DNA of 64,000 nt from Clostridium culturomicium. GTDB taxonomy: Bacteria > Bacillota > Clostridia > Clostridiales > Clostridiaceae. The notes beneath the pieces were generated by a model. It had not been told where the DNA came from. It saw nothing but the letters and a program-made list of their open reading frames with translations, and made no database searches. Both the position numbers and the translations under genes were made by a program. Location: assembly GCF_000821305.1 (NCBI RefSeq), contig NZ_CCXK01000014.1, positions 186,001-250,000 of the forward strand, read 5' to 3'. This document shows positions 42,735-51,840 of the stretch, piece after piece (position 1 is the stretch's first letter; the number at the start of each line of letters is the position of its first letter).

Positions 42735-43490
42735 TTAAAAATACACACATATATCCTTGCCATTTATATGACTTATATTAAAATCAATTTCATAAATATC
42801 TTCTAAAATATCCTTAGAAATTATATTTGATGTAACATCATCCTTTGCAATTTTTCCATCCTTCAGAATTACAATCCTATCTGAATATACTGATGCAAAG
42901 TTTATGTCATGCATAACTATTACTACAGTCTTTCCAAGGTCATCCACAAGTCCTCTTAATACCTTCATCATCTGAACTGAATGCTTCATATCCAGATTAT
43001 TTAAGGGCTCATCTAGAAACACATATTCCGTATTCTGAGCTATTACCATTGCAATATAAGCTCTCTGTCTCTGCCCGCCACTTAATTCATCCAAATATTT
43101 ATTTTCAATATCCTTCAGTTCCATGTATTCTATTGCCGCGTCAATCTGCTTTATATCCTCCGCGGTAAGTCTTCCTTGACAATGCGGATACCTTCCAAAG
43201 CTTACAATTTCTCTTATGGTTAATCTCACATTGATATTATTGGACTGCTTTAATATAGCAAGCTTTTTAGCTAATTCTCCACTATCCCAATTTTCAAGAT
43301 TAGTCCCATCTATAACGATATCACCTTGATTCTTGTCCATAATTCTTGCTATCATAGATAAAACTGTACTTTTTCCAGCACCATTAGGTCCAATAAAGGA
43401 AGTTATTTTTCCTTTTTCTATATTTAGAGATACATTATCCACTACCGTCTTATCTCCATATTTTTTTGTTAAGTTTCTTACTTCAATCAT
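42735..43490 (-). CDS. Siderophore importer ATPase (YclP type)
   Basis: FepC-type ATPase, 251 residues: Walker A GPNGAGKST, Q-loop AILKQSNNIN, signature LSGGQRQRAYIAMV, Walker B YVFLDEPLNNLD, switch VMHD. Start ATG overlaps the stop of the preceding permease (TAATG at about 43490), so translation is coupled. It drives iron-siderophore import through the two permeases. Confidence 0.9.
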   Translation of the reverse strand: MIEVRNLTKKYGDKTVVDNVSLNIEKGKITSFIGPNGAGKSTVLSMIARIMDKNQGDIVIDGTNLENWDSGELAKKLAILKQSNNINVRLTIREIVSFGRYPHCQGRLTAEDIKQIDAAIEYMELKDIENKYLDELSGGQRQRAYIAMVIAQNTEYVFLDEPLNNLDMKHSVQMMKVLRGLVDDLGKTVVIVMHDINFASVYSDRIVILKDGKIAKDDVTSNIISKDILEDIYEIDFNISHINGKDICVYF

Positions 43491-44470
43491 TATTTTCCCT
43501 CCTGCAGCAGAAGATATATAAAGTAAATTCCACCGATAAAGTTAATTATTATGCTCACAGTGCTGCTGAAATTTAATATTCTTTCCACCACAAACTGCCC
43601 GCCAACTAAGGCTATAATACTAATTAATACAGCACCCATTATCTGATATTTATGCTTATAGCTTTCAAAGAACTGATAACTAAGATTAACTACCAACAAC
43701 CCTAAAAAGGTAATTTGTCCAACTAGTGCCGTTGATATTGATACAAGTACAGCCACAATTAAAAGAATTTTTTTAGAAAACTTATCATAATCAATTCCAA
43801 GGTTAATGGCCTGCTCTCTTCCAAGAAGCATTACATCTAGTTTTCCAAGTTGGTCATAAATCAAAACAACTATTATAAGCACAGCTACTATTGAAATTAT
43901 TAATATATCTGTATTCACATTAGAAAAGCTTGCAAACATCTTACTTTGAAGAACTTCAAACTCATTAGGATCAATTAATACCTGCATAAAGGAAGTCATA
44001 CTCTTAAACAACGTTCCCAATACTGTTCCAACTAACAATAAAAAGAACAGATTATTTTTTCCACTTTTCTTAAATAAAAACTGATATAAAATTAAGGTTC
44101 CAGCCAGCATAACAACTACTGACACTAAAAAATTCACATTTTTATTAACCATAAATACACTTGATGCACCAAACAAAAATACCGATATTGTTTGGATAAA
44201 CATGTATAATGAATCAAGTCCAAGTATGCTTGGAGTCAAAATTCTATTATTAGTAACTGTTTGAAATATCATTGACGAAAATGCTATAGAACCTCCTGTC
44301 AAAACAATTGCTATTACCTTTGGAATTCTTCTGGATAAGTTATAGCTAAAATTTCTTGCATTTAAGCCTTGAAACAGAAATAATCCTATCGCCACTACTG
44401 CTATTGCTCCAAGAATAAATAATCTTTTTCTATCTCTATAATCTTTTTCTTCTAACGATTTAACCTTCAT
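43490..44470 (-). CDS. Siderophore importer permease 2 (YclO type)
   Basis: FecCD-family permease, 326 residues. A soluble N-terminus (KSLEEKDYRDRKRL) precedes nine or ten helices. GSIAFSSMIFQTVTNNRILTP near residue 65 and VLVSISTALVGQITFLGLLVVNL near 240 fit the family, ending FIYLLLQEGK. It overlaps the first permease gene by 11 bases. YclN and YclO form a heterodimer in Bacillus, and the gene order here is the same. Confidence 0.88.
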   Translation of the reverse strand: MKVKSLEEKDYRDRKRLFILGAIAVVAIGLFLFQGLNARNFSYNLSRRIPKVIAIVLTGGSIAFSSMIFQTVTNNRILTPSILGLDSLYMFIQTISVFLFGASSVFMVNKNVNFLVSVVVMLAGTLILYQFLFKKSGKNNLFFLLLVGTVLGTLFKSMTSFMQVLIDPNEFEVLQSKMFASFSNVNTDILIISIVAVLIIVVLIYDQLGKLDVMLLGREQAINLGIDYDKFSKKILLIVAVLVSISTALVGQITFLGLLVVNLSYQFFESYKHKYQIMGAVLISIIALVGGQFVVERILNFSSTVSIIINFIGGIYFIYLLLQEGK

Positions 44471-45413
44471 TTTTATTCCTCCTGATTATTAAGTAAAGGA
44501 ATATTACACTTCCGATTACCCCTACTGTAAGACTTATTGGCACTTCGTAAGGGAAAATTACAATTCTTCCAATCATATCACAGGCTAGGACAAATATTGC
44601 CCCAAACAGAGCCGTATCCCATATATTTTTACTTAGATTATCACCTTTGAAAATCGAAACTATATTAGGTACAATGAGTCCTATAAAAGGTATATTACCT
44701 ACGGTTATTACTACTATTGCTGAAATGAGTGCTACTAATATAACCCCTATATTGGAAACCCTTTGATAATTCAGTCCCAAATTAGCAGAAATATCTTCAC
44801 CCATACCTATAATGGTAAACTTATTTGCATAAAGCAGAGCTACTATTAATAATGGTATTGTTAAGTACAGCATTTCATAATTTCCTTTTATAATCATTGA
44901 GAAATCACCTTGAAGAAAAGCTCCCATGCTTTGAACTAAGTTATGTCTATAGGCAAAGAAATCAGTTATGGACCCAATAACGTTTCCCACCATTATTCCT
45001 ACTAATGGAATAAAGATTGTGTTCTTTAATTTTATTCTTCTATGTATGCTCATAAATATGAAAGTTCCAAGTAATGCAAAAGTAAAGGCTGTAATCATCT
45101 TCTGCATTAAAATTGCACCTGGGAAAATAAGCATTGCCATCAACACTCCAAGCTTTGCTGAATCAGCAGTTGCTGCCGTTGTTGGAGACACAAATTTATT
45201 ATTACTTATCTGCTGCATTATAACTCCAGCCACACTCATCCCAACCCCAGCAGTAATTATACTAATAAGTCTCGGTAATCTCGCCAAAACTAATATATTT
45301 AATTTTTCTTGATTTAAATTTAAAATATCGCTTATTCCTATATTTTCAACTCCAATAAATATTGATGCTATAGCCAATATTATAAATATTGGAACTAAGT
45401 ATCTCTTCTTCAT
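44460..45413 (-). CDS. Siderophore importer permease 1 (YclN type)
   Basis: FecCD-family permease, 317 residues. GVGMSVAGVIMQQISNNKFVSPTT near residue 58, GMGEDISANLGLNYQRV (the coupling region), VGNIPFIGLIVPNIVSIFKG near residue 230, IVIFPYEVPISLTVG. It is the first gene of the operon, downstream of a promoter with a Fur box. Confidence 0.88.
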   Translation of the reverse strand: MKKRYLVPIFIILAIASIFIGVENIGISDILNLNQEKLNILVLARLPRLISIITAGVGMSVAGVIMQQISNNKFVSPTTAATADSAKLGVLMAMLIFPGAILMQKMITAFTFALLGTFIFMSIHRRIKLKNTIFIPLVGIMVGNVIGSITDFFAYRHNLVQSMGAFLQGDFSMIIKGNYEMLYLTIPLLIVALLYANKFTIIGMGEDISANLGLNYQRVSNIGVILVALISAIVVITVGNIPFIGLIVPNIVSIFKGDNLSKNIWDTALFGAIFVLACDMIGRIVIFPYEVPISLTVGVIGSVIFLYLIIRRNKNEG

Positions 45414-45498
45414 ATGTCCTCCTATAATGTTAATTATGTAATCTACTATTCTTTACCGATTTTTATTTTTAATTGATAATTGTTTTCACCTTGTAATT

Positions 45499-45527
45499 AT
45501 CATATACTAAATGATAATAATTTTCAA
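45499..45527 (-). promoter_or_regulatory. Iron-importer promoter with Fur box
   Basis: On the minus strand TTGAAA (45527-45522), 17-base spacer, TATGAT (45504-45499). Inside the promoter TGAAAATTATTATCA (45526-45512) matches the 7-1-7 Fur consensus TGATAAT-N-ATTATCA at 14 of 15 positions counting the free base. Another TGATAAT...ATTATCA pair lies just downstream. Iron would repress the importer. Confidence 0.8.
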
Positions 45528-45611
45528 TTGCATTATTCTGCTTTTATATCCGATTATTTCACTCAACTTTCTATTTACTTAAAATATCTTCATTTTTCGC
45601 TCTTTGCAAAA

Positions 45612-45652
45612 AATAAAAAACACATGAAAACTCTATTTGCTTTCATGTGTTC
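45612..45652 (-). terminator. Terminator after the flavoprotein gene
   Basis: AACACATGAAA (45619-45629) pairs with TTTCATGTGTT (45641-45651). On the minus strand it is followed by a T-rich tract. Confidence 0.8.
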
Positions 45653-45670
45653 CTCTTTAATATATTTATA

Positions 45671-47455
45671 TTATTTAGCTTCCTTTACAGCTTCTGCAAC
45701 TGCATTTTTAATAGCCTCACTTGTTAGTGTAGCTCCTGTTACTGAATCAACCTCTGTTGATTGTGTTTTTATTATTGCATTTACTACTGCTGTTTCAGCT
45801 CCTTCGTAAATACCTGGAGTTTCTTTATGGTCTGTTAATTCAACCTTAACTATATTTCCACCTTCTACAGTAACCTCTACAGTCACATCTCCACCGTTTC
45901 CTTTACCTGTTCCAGTGTAAACTCCATCCTTGTATCCACCATCAACCTCTGGAGCTGCAGTTTTTTCTTCTTTTTCAACCTTTATTGTAGCTTCTGTGTG
46001 TCCGCCATTGTCTGCAACATATTTTGCAGCATTTGTTCCTGCTATACGTCCAAATACAACTATATCAGTTACAGCATTTCCACCTAATCTATTGGCACCG
46101 TGTACTCCACCAGTAACCTCACCTGCTGCAAATAAACCTGCAATAGCAGTTCCATCCTCTTTTAATACTTCTGTGCTAGTATTTATCTTAACTCCACCCA
46201 TAGTGTGGTGAATTGCTGGAGCACATAAACCTGCATAATATTTAGGAGTAGTTAATGTCTCCTCCATTGAAGTTCTTCCAAATTCAGCATCTGTTCCTGA
46301 CTCTGCAGCAGCTGCATAAGTGCTCATAGTTTCAGTTAAAACTGCAGCATCAACACCTATTTGCTCTGCTAAACCTTCAATTGTATCTGCTTCAAAGATT
46401 ATTCCAGCAGAAATGTATTTTTCTATAGCTTTTAATCCATCTCTTACCTTTTGATCAAAAACAATATAAGATACTCCGTCTGGCTGAGCAAGAATTGCTT
46501 CTGATACTACATCACGAGTTTGAAGTTCATCTATAAACCTCTTACCGTCTTTATTAACTAATATTGCTCCATTTCCTCTAACTGCTTCTGTGTACATAGT
46601 TTGAGTCTCTGGATGTACTGTTGGGTGTGTTTGAATCTGCTCTATATCAACTAATTCAACCCCAAGCTCCTTAGCCATCTTTATTCCGTCTCCTGTTGCA
46701 CCAGCATGGTTAGTAGTTCCGAAACCCTTAAGTTCTTCCTTATATTCAACTACCATATCTGCATTAGCACCAAATCCTCCTGTTGCTAAAACAACTGATT
46801 TACAATCTATTGTAAATTCTCCTTCTTCATTACTAGCTTTAACCCCTACTATTTTACCATCTTCAACAACAATCTGTTCTGCTTCTGTTTCCAGCATTAC
46901 AGGTATATTTAATTCCTCTATATTCTCATTTAACATTTGAACAAGCATTGGTCCTACAGCGGCACCACCTTCTGGCTTGTGGATACGCTTAACACTTGCT
47001 CCTCCAAACATTCCAACTTCAGATAAATCCCCACCATTTTCATTTACCCACTTTACAGCATCTGATGAGTTCTCTGCTAATACCTTAACTAATTCAGTAT
47101 CATTAAGGTCTTTTCCGCCCTTCATCGTATCTTCAACCATTAATTCTACTGAATCTTCTATTCCTTCTTTACTTTGAAGCTCTGTTGCTGCTGCATTCAT
47201 ACCACCTGTAGTACGAATAGTATTTCCTCCTGTTTGAGGCATTTTTTCAAGTACAACAACATTTGTTGCTCCATCTTGAGCCGCCTGTATTGCAGCTGTC
47301 ATACCAGCTCCGCCAGCTCCAATAACAACAATATCAGCCTTTAATCTTTCTTCTTTTCCTTTGTTTCCATCCTCTGACTTAGCAGTACATCCAACAAGCA
47401 TAGATATACTCATAACTGCTGCTAATGCCATGGTCATTAGTTTTAGCTTTTTCAT
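45671..47455 (-). CDS. Extracytoplasmic FAD/FMN reductase lipoprotein (fumarate-reductase type)
   Basis: ATG 47455 follows GGGGGAG. A lipoprotein signal ends in MLVGC near residue 23. The FAD_binding_2 domain begins DIVVIGAGGAGMTAAIQAA and includes the active-site region VELVDIEQIQTHPTVH, EAVRGNGAILVNKDGKRFIDE and HHTMGGVKI near residue 420. The last 80 residues are an FMN-bind domain with the flavinylation-type motif DSVTGATLTS. ApbE enzymes attach FMN to the Thr of such motifs. It probably reduces fumarate, urocanate or a related acceptor outside the membrane. The electron donor is not encoded here. Confidence 0.85.
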   Translation of the reverse strand: MKKLKLMTMALAAVMSISMLVGCTAKSEDGNKGKEERLKADIVVIGAGGAGMTAAIQAAQDGATNVVVLEKMPQTGGNTIRTTGGMNAAATELQSKEGIEDSVELMVEDTMKGGKDLNDTELVKVLAENSSDAVKWVNENGGDLSEVGMFGGASVKRIHKPEGGAAVGPMLVQMLNENIEELNIPVMLETEAEQIVVEDGKIVGVKASNEEGEFTIDCKSVVLATGGFGANADMVVEYKEELKGFGTTNHAGATGDGIKMAKELGVELVDIEQIQTHPTVHPETQTMYTEAVRGNGAILVNKDGKRFIDELQTRDVVSEAILAQPDGVSYIVFDQKVRDGLKAIEKYISAGIIFEADTIEGLAEQIGVDAAVLTETMSTYAAAAESGTDAEFGRTSMEETLTTPKYYAGLCAPAIHHTMGGVKINTSTEVLKEDGTAIAGLFAAGEVTGGVHGANRLGGNAVTDIVVFGRIAGTNAAKYVADNGGHTEATIKVEKEEKTAAPEVDGGYKDGVYTGTGKGNGGDVTVEVTVEGGNIVKVELTDHKETPGIYEGAETAVVNAIIKTQSTEVDSVTGATLTSEAIKNAVAEAVKEAK

Positions 47456-47709
47456 ATTTTCTCCCCCATACATAAAGTATTACAATATAGTTTAAATTAA
47501 CTTAAACAAAAACTTTGTTATTTTTTTATCTATCATTATAGTATCATGTAGAGCTCTACTTGTACATATTGCATACAATTTTCGCAATACTCTTTAAATT
47601 TCCGTCTTTTTTACATTTTATGTTTATACTTTTACCTTTTTATGGTATAATTTTAGTTGAAATATTTATTTTAGATGATTTCTAATGAATACTTTGTAGG
47701 AGGGATGAA

Positions 47710-49173
47710 ATGGAATCTTTAATTAATGTTAAGCCATCTAAAAACATGACCTTTGAATTGTATGAATGCAAATACAATTTACGCTCTTGCTTTGCTCTTT
47801 GCATGGTAGATTTAATTTCATGCATTTCTTATATTGCTGTTATAAATTTAAATCTTGTTAATATAAAATACAATCCCATAATATTAATTCTTACAGCCTA
47901 CTTAGGTTTATGGTTCACTTCATACTTGCTATTCTTATTTTTTGGAAATACGCAATCCTACAGTTTAAATCGAATATTTTTTATATCATATTTACTTCCA
48001 GTTTTCATTCTGCACACCATGATTGCCGTATTCAGTAAAGATTGTCGCTTCGGACTAATTATATATCCTACATATGTACTTTCAAATTGTGTATTTTTTT
48101 CATTAAAAACCATTGAAAGTGTTATTCTATACCTTCCACTTACTATTATATTTATGTTTCACTTAGCTCTTCGGCTTCCGAAAGGATATATGCTAAATAT
48201 CATGCTTTTTAGTATTGTATTTGCAAACTTACTAGCCTTTGTATATTCAATGATTAAACATGATTCATCAAAAAAAGTCTACAATACATATATAATGCTG
48301 TTAACAGCAATTGATGATAGGGATGACTCAAACGAGAAACTTAAAATGCACGAAAAATATATTACTGATTTTTTTATAAATATTTCTCATGATCTAAAGG
48401 CACCCTTAAATATTATTTATAGTAGTGAACAGCTTTTAGAAAAACAATTTCAGAATAAAAATATTGATTATAATAAAGCTGAAAAATACATAACTTCTAT
48501 AAAATTAAATTCAATCAGACTTACACGATTATTAAATAATATTTTAGATATCTCCAAAATTGATGCTGCAAAGTTCAGCCTTAGTATTAGAAACCTTGAT
48601 ATTGTTACTACTGTAGAAGGTATCATAGACTCCTTGGTTGATTTTATGAATTCAAAAGGAATAGCTCTATCCTTTGATACTGACTTTGAAGAAATGATTC
48701 TTGCATTAGACGAAGAAAAGCTGGAGCGAATTATCTTAAACCTGCTTTCTAACGCTTTAAAATTCACCCCTGACGGTGGTAAAATCTCTGTGAAGCTATA
48801 TGACGACGACAACTTCGTTTTTGTATCAATTAAAGACACTGGTACGGGAATTGACGAAGAAACCCAAAGGAATATCTTTGATAGATTCGTTCAAGGCTCA
48901 CTGTCACCTAACAACAATATGAGTGGTAGTGGTATTGGACTCTCTTTAGTAAAATCCTTAATGACCTTACATGGTGGTGAAGTTACTCTAGATAGCCAAT
49001 TAGGGGTTGGTAGTACTTTCATCTTAAAGTTTCCAAAATCTAATTTAGCTGAAACTTTAGATGAAGATATTTCTACTGGTTCTATTTACCCAAATATCAA
49101 TGCTTCATCTGCATTCCACCTGGAATTCGCAGGATTAGTTAAAGACCAGCTTAAAGATAATGCAACCACATAG
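47710..49173 (+). CDS. Orphan sensor histidine kinase
   Basis: 487 residues. Six or so N-terminal helices (residues 28-185) form a membrane sensor; a linker with YIMLLTAIDDRDDSNEKLK follows. The H-box is FFINISHDLKAPLNII near residue 225, N-box LERIILNLLSNALKFTPDGGKIS, G-boxes DTGTGIDEETQ and GSGIGLSLVK. A 40-residue tail follows. AGGAGGG precedes the start, and TATAAT lies at 47646-47651. No response regulator is adjacent, so the partner is elsewhere. The signal is unknown. Confidence 0.9.
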   Translation: MESLINVKPSKNMTFELYECKYNLRSCFALCMVDLISCISYIAVINLNLVNIKYNPIILILTAYLGLWFTSYLLFLFFGNTQSYSLNRIFFISYLLPVFILHTMIAVFSKDCRFGLIIYPTYVLSNCVFFSLKTIESVILYLPLTIIFMFHLALRLPKGYMLNIMLFSIVFANLLAFVYSMIKHDSSKKVYNTYIMLLTAIDDRDDSNEKLKMHEKYITDFFINISHDLKAPLNIIYSSEQLLEKQFQNKNIDYNKAEKYITSIKLNSIRLTRLLNNILDISKIDAAKFSLSIRNLDIVTTVEGIIDSLVDFMNSKGIALSFDTDFEEMILALDEEKLERIILNLLSNALKFTPDGGKISVKLYDDDNFVFVSIKDTGTGIDEETQRNIFDRFVQGSLSPNNNMSGSGIGLSLVKSLMTLHGGEVTLDSQLGVGSTFILKFPKSNLAETLDEDISTGSIYPNINASSAFHLEFAGLVKDQLKDNATT

Positions 49174-49186
49174 TATTTCCTTAATA

Positions 49187-49219
49187 TAAAAGGGCTGTTC
49201 AAATGAACAGCCCTTTTAT
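49187..49219 (+). terminator. Terminator after the histidine kinase gene
   Basis: AAAAGGGCTGTTCA (49188-49201) is the exact inverse of TGAACAGCCCTTTT (49204-49217). It overlaps the stop region of the convergent exchanger gene. Confidence 0.88.
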
Positions 49220-50202
49220 ATTGACATTATAACATAAGTTATATAACTTAAAACAATTGTCAAACTTGCTAAAGCATATGGAATTGAACTCCCCTTAGTA
49301 TTCTCCGTTGTCTTTCCTAATTCATATTTAATCTTCAACATTCCATATGTTACTATTGTACAAATAAATCCAAAAATAATTAATAAAAATCCTTGTTGAG
49401 TAGATGACTGATATAAAGAACCTTTAATATACATAATATCTACTAGAAATAATATTCCACAGTTAAATAAGTTACTTCCAAGTATATTTCCAGTCATAGC
49501 ATTAAAATTCCCTTTTTTCACCAATGCAATTGATGAAGTCAGTTCTGGAAGCGAAGTTGCTATTCCTAACAGAAGAGCTCCCGCCAAGGTAACTCCAAGG
49601 TTCAGCTGCCTAGCTATTTCATCTGTGACCATAGTTATACATATAGAGCATATAATTAGCCCAACACTTAAAAATGTAAATCGGATTAAAATCTGCTTCA
49701 CTGTTAACTTGCTAGAGGATTTTTCCTCACCCTCTGAACTTTCATCAATAGACATTTTCTTAGCCCCTTTTAAATAAAGCACTAATATGGCTATAGAAAA
49801 AAAGCTAACTCCAAAGAATGTAAAATCTCTATCAATAAGATTAGCAGTAAAAATTATTCCATACATTATAAGTAACAGCTTTAACGTATTTCTGTGACTA
49901 GATGTAACCTTAGCTTTGTTAAATGCCTTCGTACTAGCCAGTACTAAACATCCATATATAGTCAAATTGAAAATATTACTCCCCAAAATATTACCATATA
50001 CTAAATTAACGTCATCTAAAAATATAGTTGATGCAATGCTTGTAAACAATTCTGGTAAGGATGTCACTGCTGCAAGCATAACTCCACCTAAAAAAGCTCC
50101 TGAAACATTAGTTTTCTTGTCAAGCTCATCCACGTAAAAGGAAAGCTTCACTGAAAAAACAATAACTCCAAGCGCAAGTAAAATATATATAACAAAAATC
50201 AT
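49216..50202 (-). CDS. Sodium/calcium exchanger family protein
   Basis: CaCA antiporter of 328 residues, ten helices in two inverted halves. Alpha-1 repeat: AAVTSLPELFTSIAST near residue 45 and GNILGSNIFNLTIYG near 75. Alpha-2 repeat: GIATSLPELTSSIALV near 215 and GNILGSNLFNCGILF near 240. The acidic PEL(F/T)TS residues coordinate the ion. A charged cytosolic loop (DESSEGEEKSSSK) joins the halves. It extrudes Ca2+ against Na+ or H+. Confidence 0.9.
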   Translation of the reverse strand: MIFVIYILLALGVIVFSVKLSFYVDELDKKTNVSGAFLGGVMLAAVTSLPELFTSIASTIFLDDVNLVYGNILGSNIFNLTIYGCLVLASTKAFNKAKVTSSHRNTLKLLLIMYGIIFTANLIDRDFTFFGVSFFSIAILVLYLKGAKKMSIDESSEGEEKSSSKLTVKQILIRFTFLSVGLIICSICITMVTDEIARQLNLGVTLAGALLLGIATSLPELTSSIALVKKGNFNAMTGNILGSNLFNCGILFLVDIMYIKGSLYQSSTQQGFLLIIFGFICTIVTYGMLKIKYELGKTTENTKGSSIPYALASLTIVLSYITYVIMSI

Positions 50203-50322
50203 TTTGTTCCTCCTAAATTGCCAATGGCAGAAAAAAAGACGTTAATATAATAACATCTTTCGTCATTTTCCGCAATGATTCTGCATTTATTAGTAGGACC
50301 TTATTATTAATTATCTTTAGCT

Positions 50323-51588
50323 CTATGACAACAAGTAATAAACAACCTCTTCAATATCCAAATCATAATAAGTTCTTTCTATAGACTTAAACTTACTCCT
50401 CATACGACTCTTTAATTTTTCAATATACCCCATTGTAAATGGAAGGTACTTTTCTATTTCCTTAATATAACTCTTTGAGAAGTATTCTTTCGCCATAGCT
50501 GCAGCGAATATAATCATTAATACACAATTATCTATAATCAACTTTTTCACCAACTCTTCATTTTCACACCTAAAGCAGTTAGCTTCCTTAACCACTTCAA
50601 TTGTTAAATTAATTAGTTTTGTAACAATATTATCTAACTCATACCTACCTGCCAGCTGTGACATCACCGTCATATGATTATTTTCTTTATCTTCTTTTAC
50701 ATCTTGAAGATCATCACACAATTGAAGCAAAAAACCATATCCAAAAGAGAAGTTTTCCTCTTCCGCTGTTAAGTCTCCTTCAATAAGGTATCCATCTGCA
50801 ATGACAGAAGCACCACCTTTTTCAATTGAAATATCAAGCATATCCTTTTCATAAGGATTACTTATCCCTTCTTGTTGAATTAAACTTTTCCTCTGACCTT
50901 CAAATATTATGAGAAGACTCTCATATACCTTTTCAAATGACCTTCTATCGTATACTTGTTCAATTCTTTCTATGAGCTGAAAAATTTGATTCTCATGTTC
51001 ACTATTAGGCCTTAATTCCTCACCTAATAATCGTCTGTAAAATCTTTCATTAAATTTTTTCTTCTCTTCTATTGTTATCTCAGGATTATCTAAATAATTA
51101 TCTGAATACGGGTACAACATACTATACCCAAAGCTTGCCATACTAAACTTTATATCCTTTCCAAAAGTCTTTTGCAGAATGCTTATTATCCAAACATTTC
51201 TCATTGCCTGCCCAATGTCTCCATAAGAAATATCTTTATCAAATTTTTTACACTCCCTTATAAATTCCTTAGTAGTATCTATAAATTGCATCTTCATTTT
51301 TTCATCAACTGAAGCTAACTCAAATCCTTCAAATCCTTGAATACTCTTTTCAAGTTTTTTCTGTCCTTCGCTCTTCCACTGTTCTCTCTTTTCAATCGCT
51401 TCTGGAAAAGAGTTAATATGCTCAATTACTTCATCCACTAATTTTTCAAACTTTTTTTCTGTGTTTTTCTTTTTTAAATAACTGCTTTCTTTTAAAGGAA
51501 CTTCTAACAAATTTGACATACGCCACCATTTATTTCTATACTCTTTCTTTAATTCCGCTACATTTATTTTATTTAAACCTTCCCCCAT
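50323..51588 (-). CDS. Class I isoprenoid-synthase-like protein of unknown product
   Basis: 421 residues, all helical. Two aspartate motifs typical of trans-isoprenoid synthases occur: SDNYLDNPE near residue 162 and QLCDDLQDVKEDKENNH near residue 287. These would bind Mg-diphosphate. The order SDxxxD then DDxxD, with YRRLLGEELRP between, fits squalene/phytoene or polyprenyl synthase relatives; the N-terminal 100 residues (WWRMSNLLEVPL) are not typical of either. The GGASVIADGYLIEG stretch resembles the mid-domain of such enzymes. I see no other terpene gene nearby. Product and substrate unknown. Confidence 0.7.
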   Translation of the reverse strand: MGEGLNKINVAELKKEYRNKWWRMSNLLEVPLKESSYLKKKNTEKKFEKLVDEVIEHINSFPEAIEKREQWKSEGQKKLEKSIQGFEGFELASVDEKMKMQFIDTTKEFIRECKKFDKDISYGDIGQAMRNVWIISILQKTFGKDIKFSMASFGYSMLYPYSDNYLDNPEITIEEKKKFNERFYRRLLGEELRPNSEHENQIFQLIERIEQVYDRRSFEKVYESLLIIFEGQRKSLIQQEGISNPYEKDMLDISIEKGGASVIADGYLIEGDLTAEEENFSFGYGFLLQLCDDLQDVKEDKENNHMTVMSQLAGRYELDNIVTKLINLTIEVVKEANCFRCENEELVKKLIIDNCVLMIIFAAAMAKEYFSKSYIKEIEKYLPFTMGYIEKLKSRMRSKFKSIERTYYDLDIEEVVYYLLS

Positions 51589-51748
51589 ACCGTCCTCCTT
51601 AAAATCGAAAATTAACCTATATCAATAACCCTATTTACTAATATTATAGTTTATTTTTACATGTTTTGGTATATTTTTAATAATTTCATTTTATTCAATA
51701 TAAATCTGCATTTACTGATTATTGGTCATTATTAAATCAAAAAATATC

Positions 51749-51779
51749 TTGACTATACAGTAACCATATAGTTTATCAT
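51749..51779 (+). promoter_or_regulatory. MerR-type promoter of the MATE gene
   Basis: TTGACT (51749-51754), a 19-base spacer and TATCAT (51774-51779). A dyad fills the spacer: ACTATA at 51752-51757 and TATAGT at 51767-51772, with GT-A-AC at the centre. A 19-base spacer with a dyad inside is the hallmark of MerR-activated promoters (BmrR, BltR, TipA type). No merR gene is next to it. Confidence 0.65.
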
Positions 51780-51840
51780 GTTTAGTGGCGTAATTTTTTG
51801 AAATCAATTTATATAAATAAATATAAGAGAGGTTTAAAGT

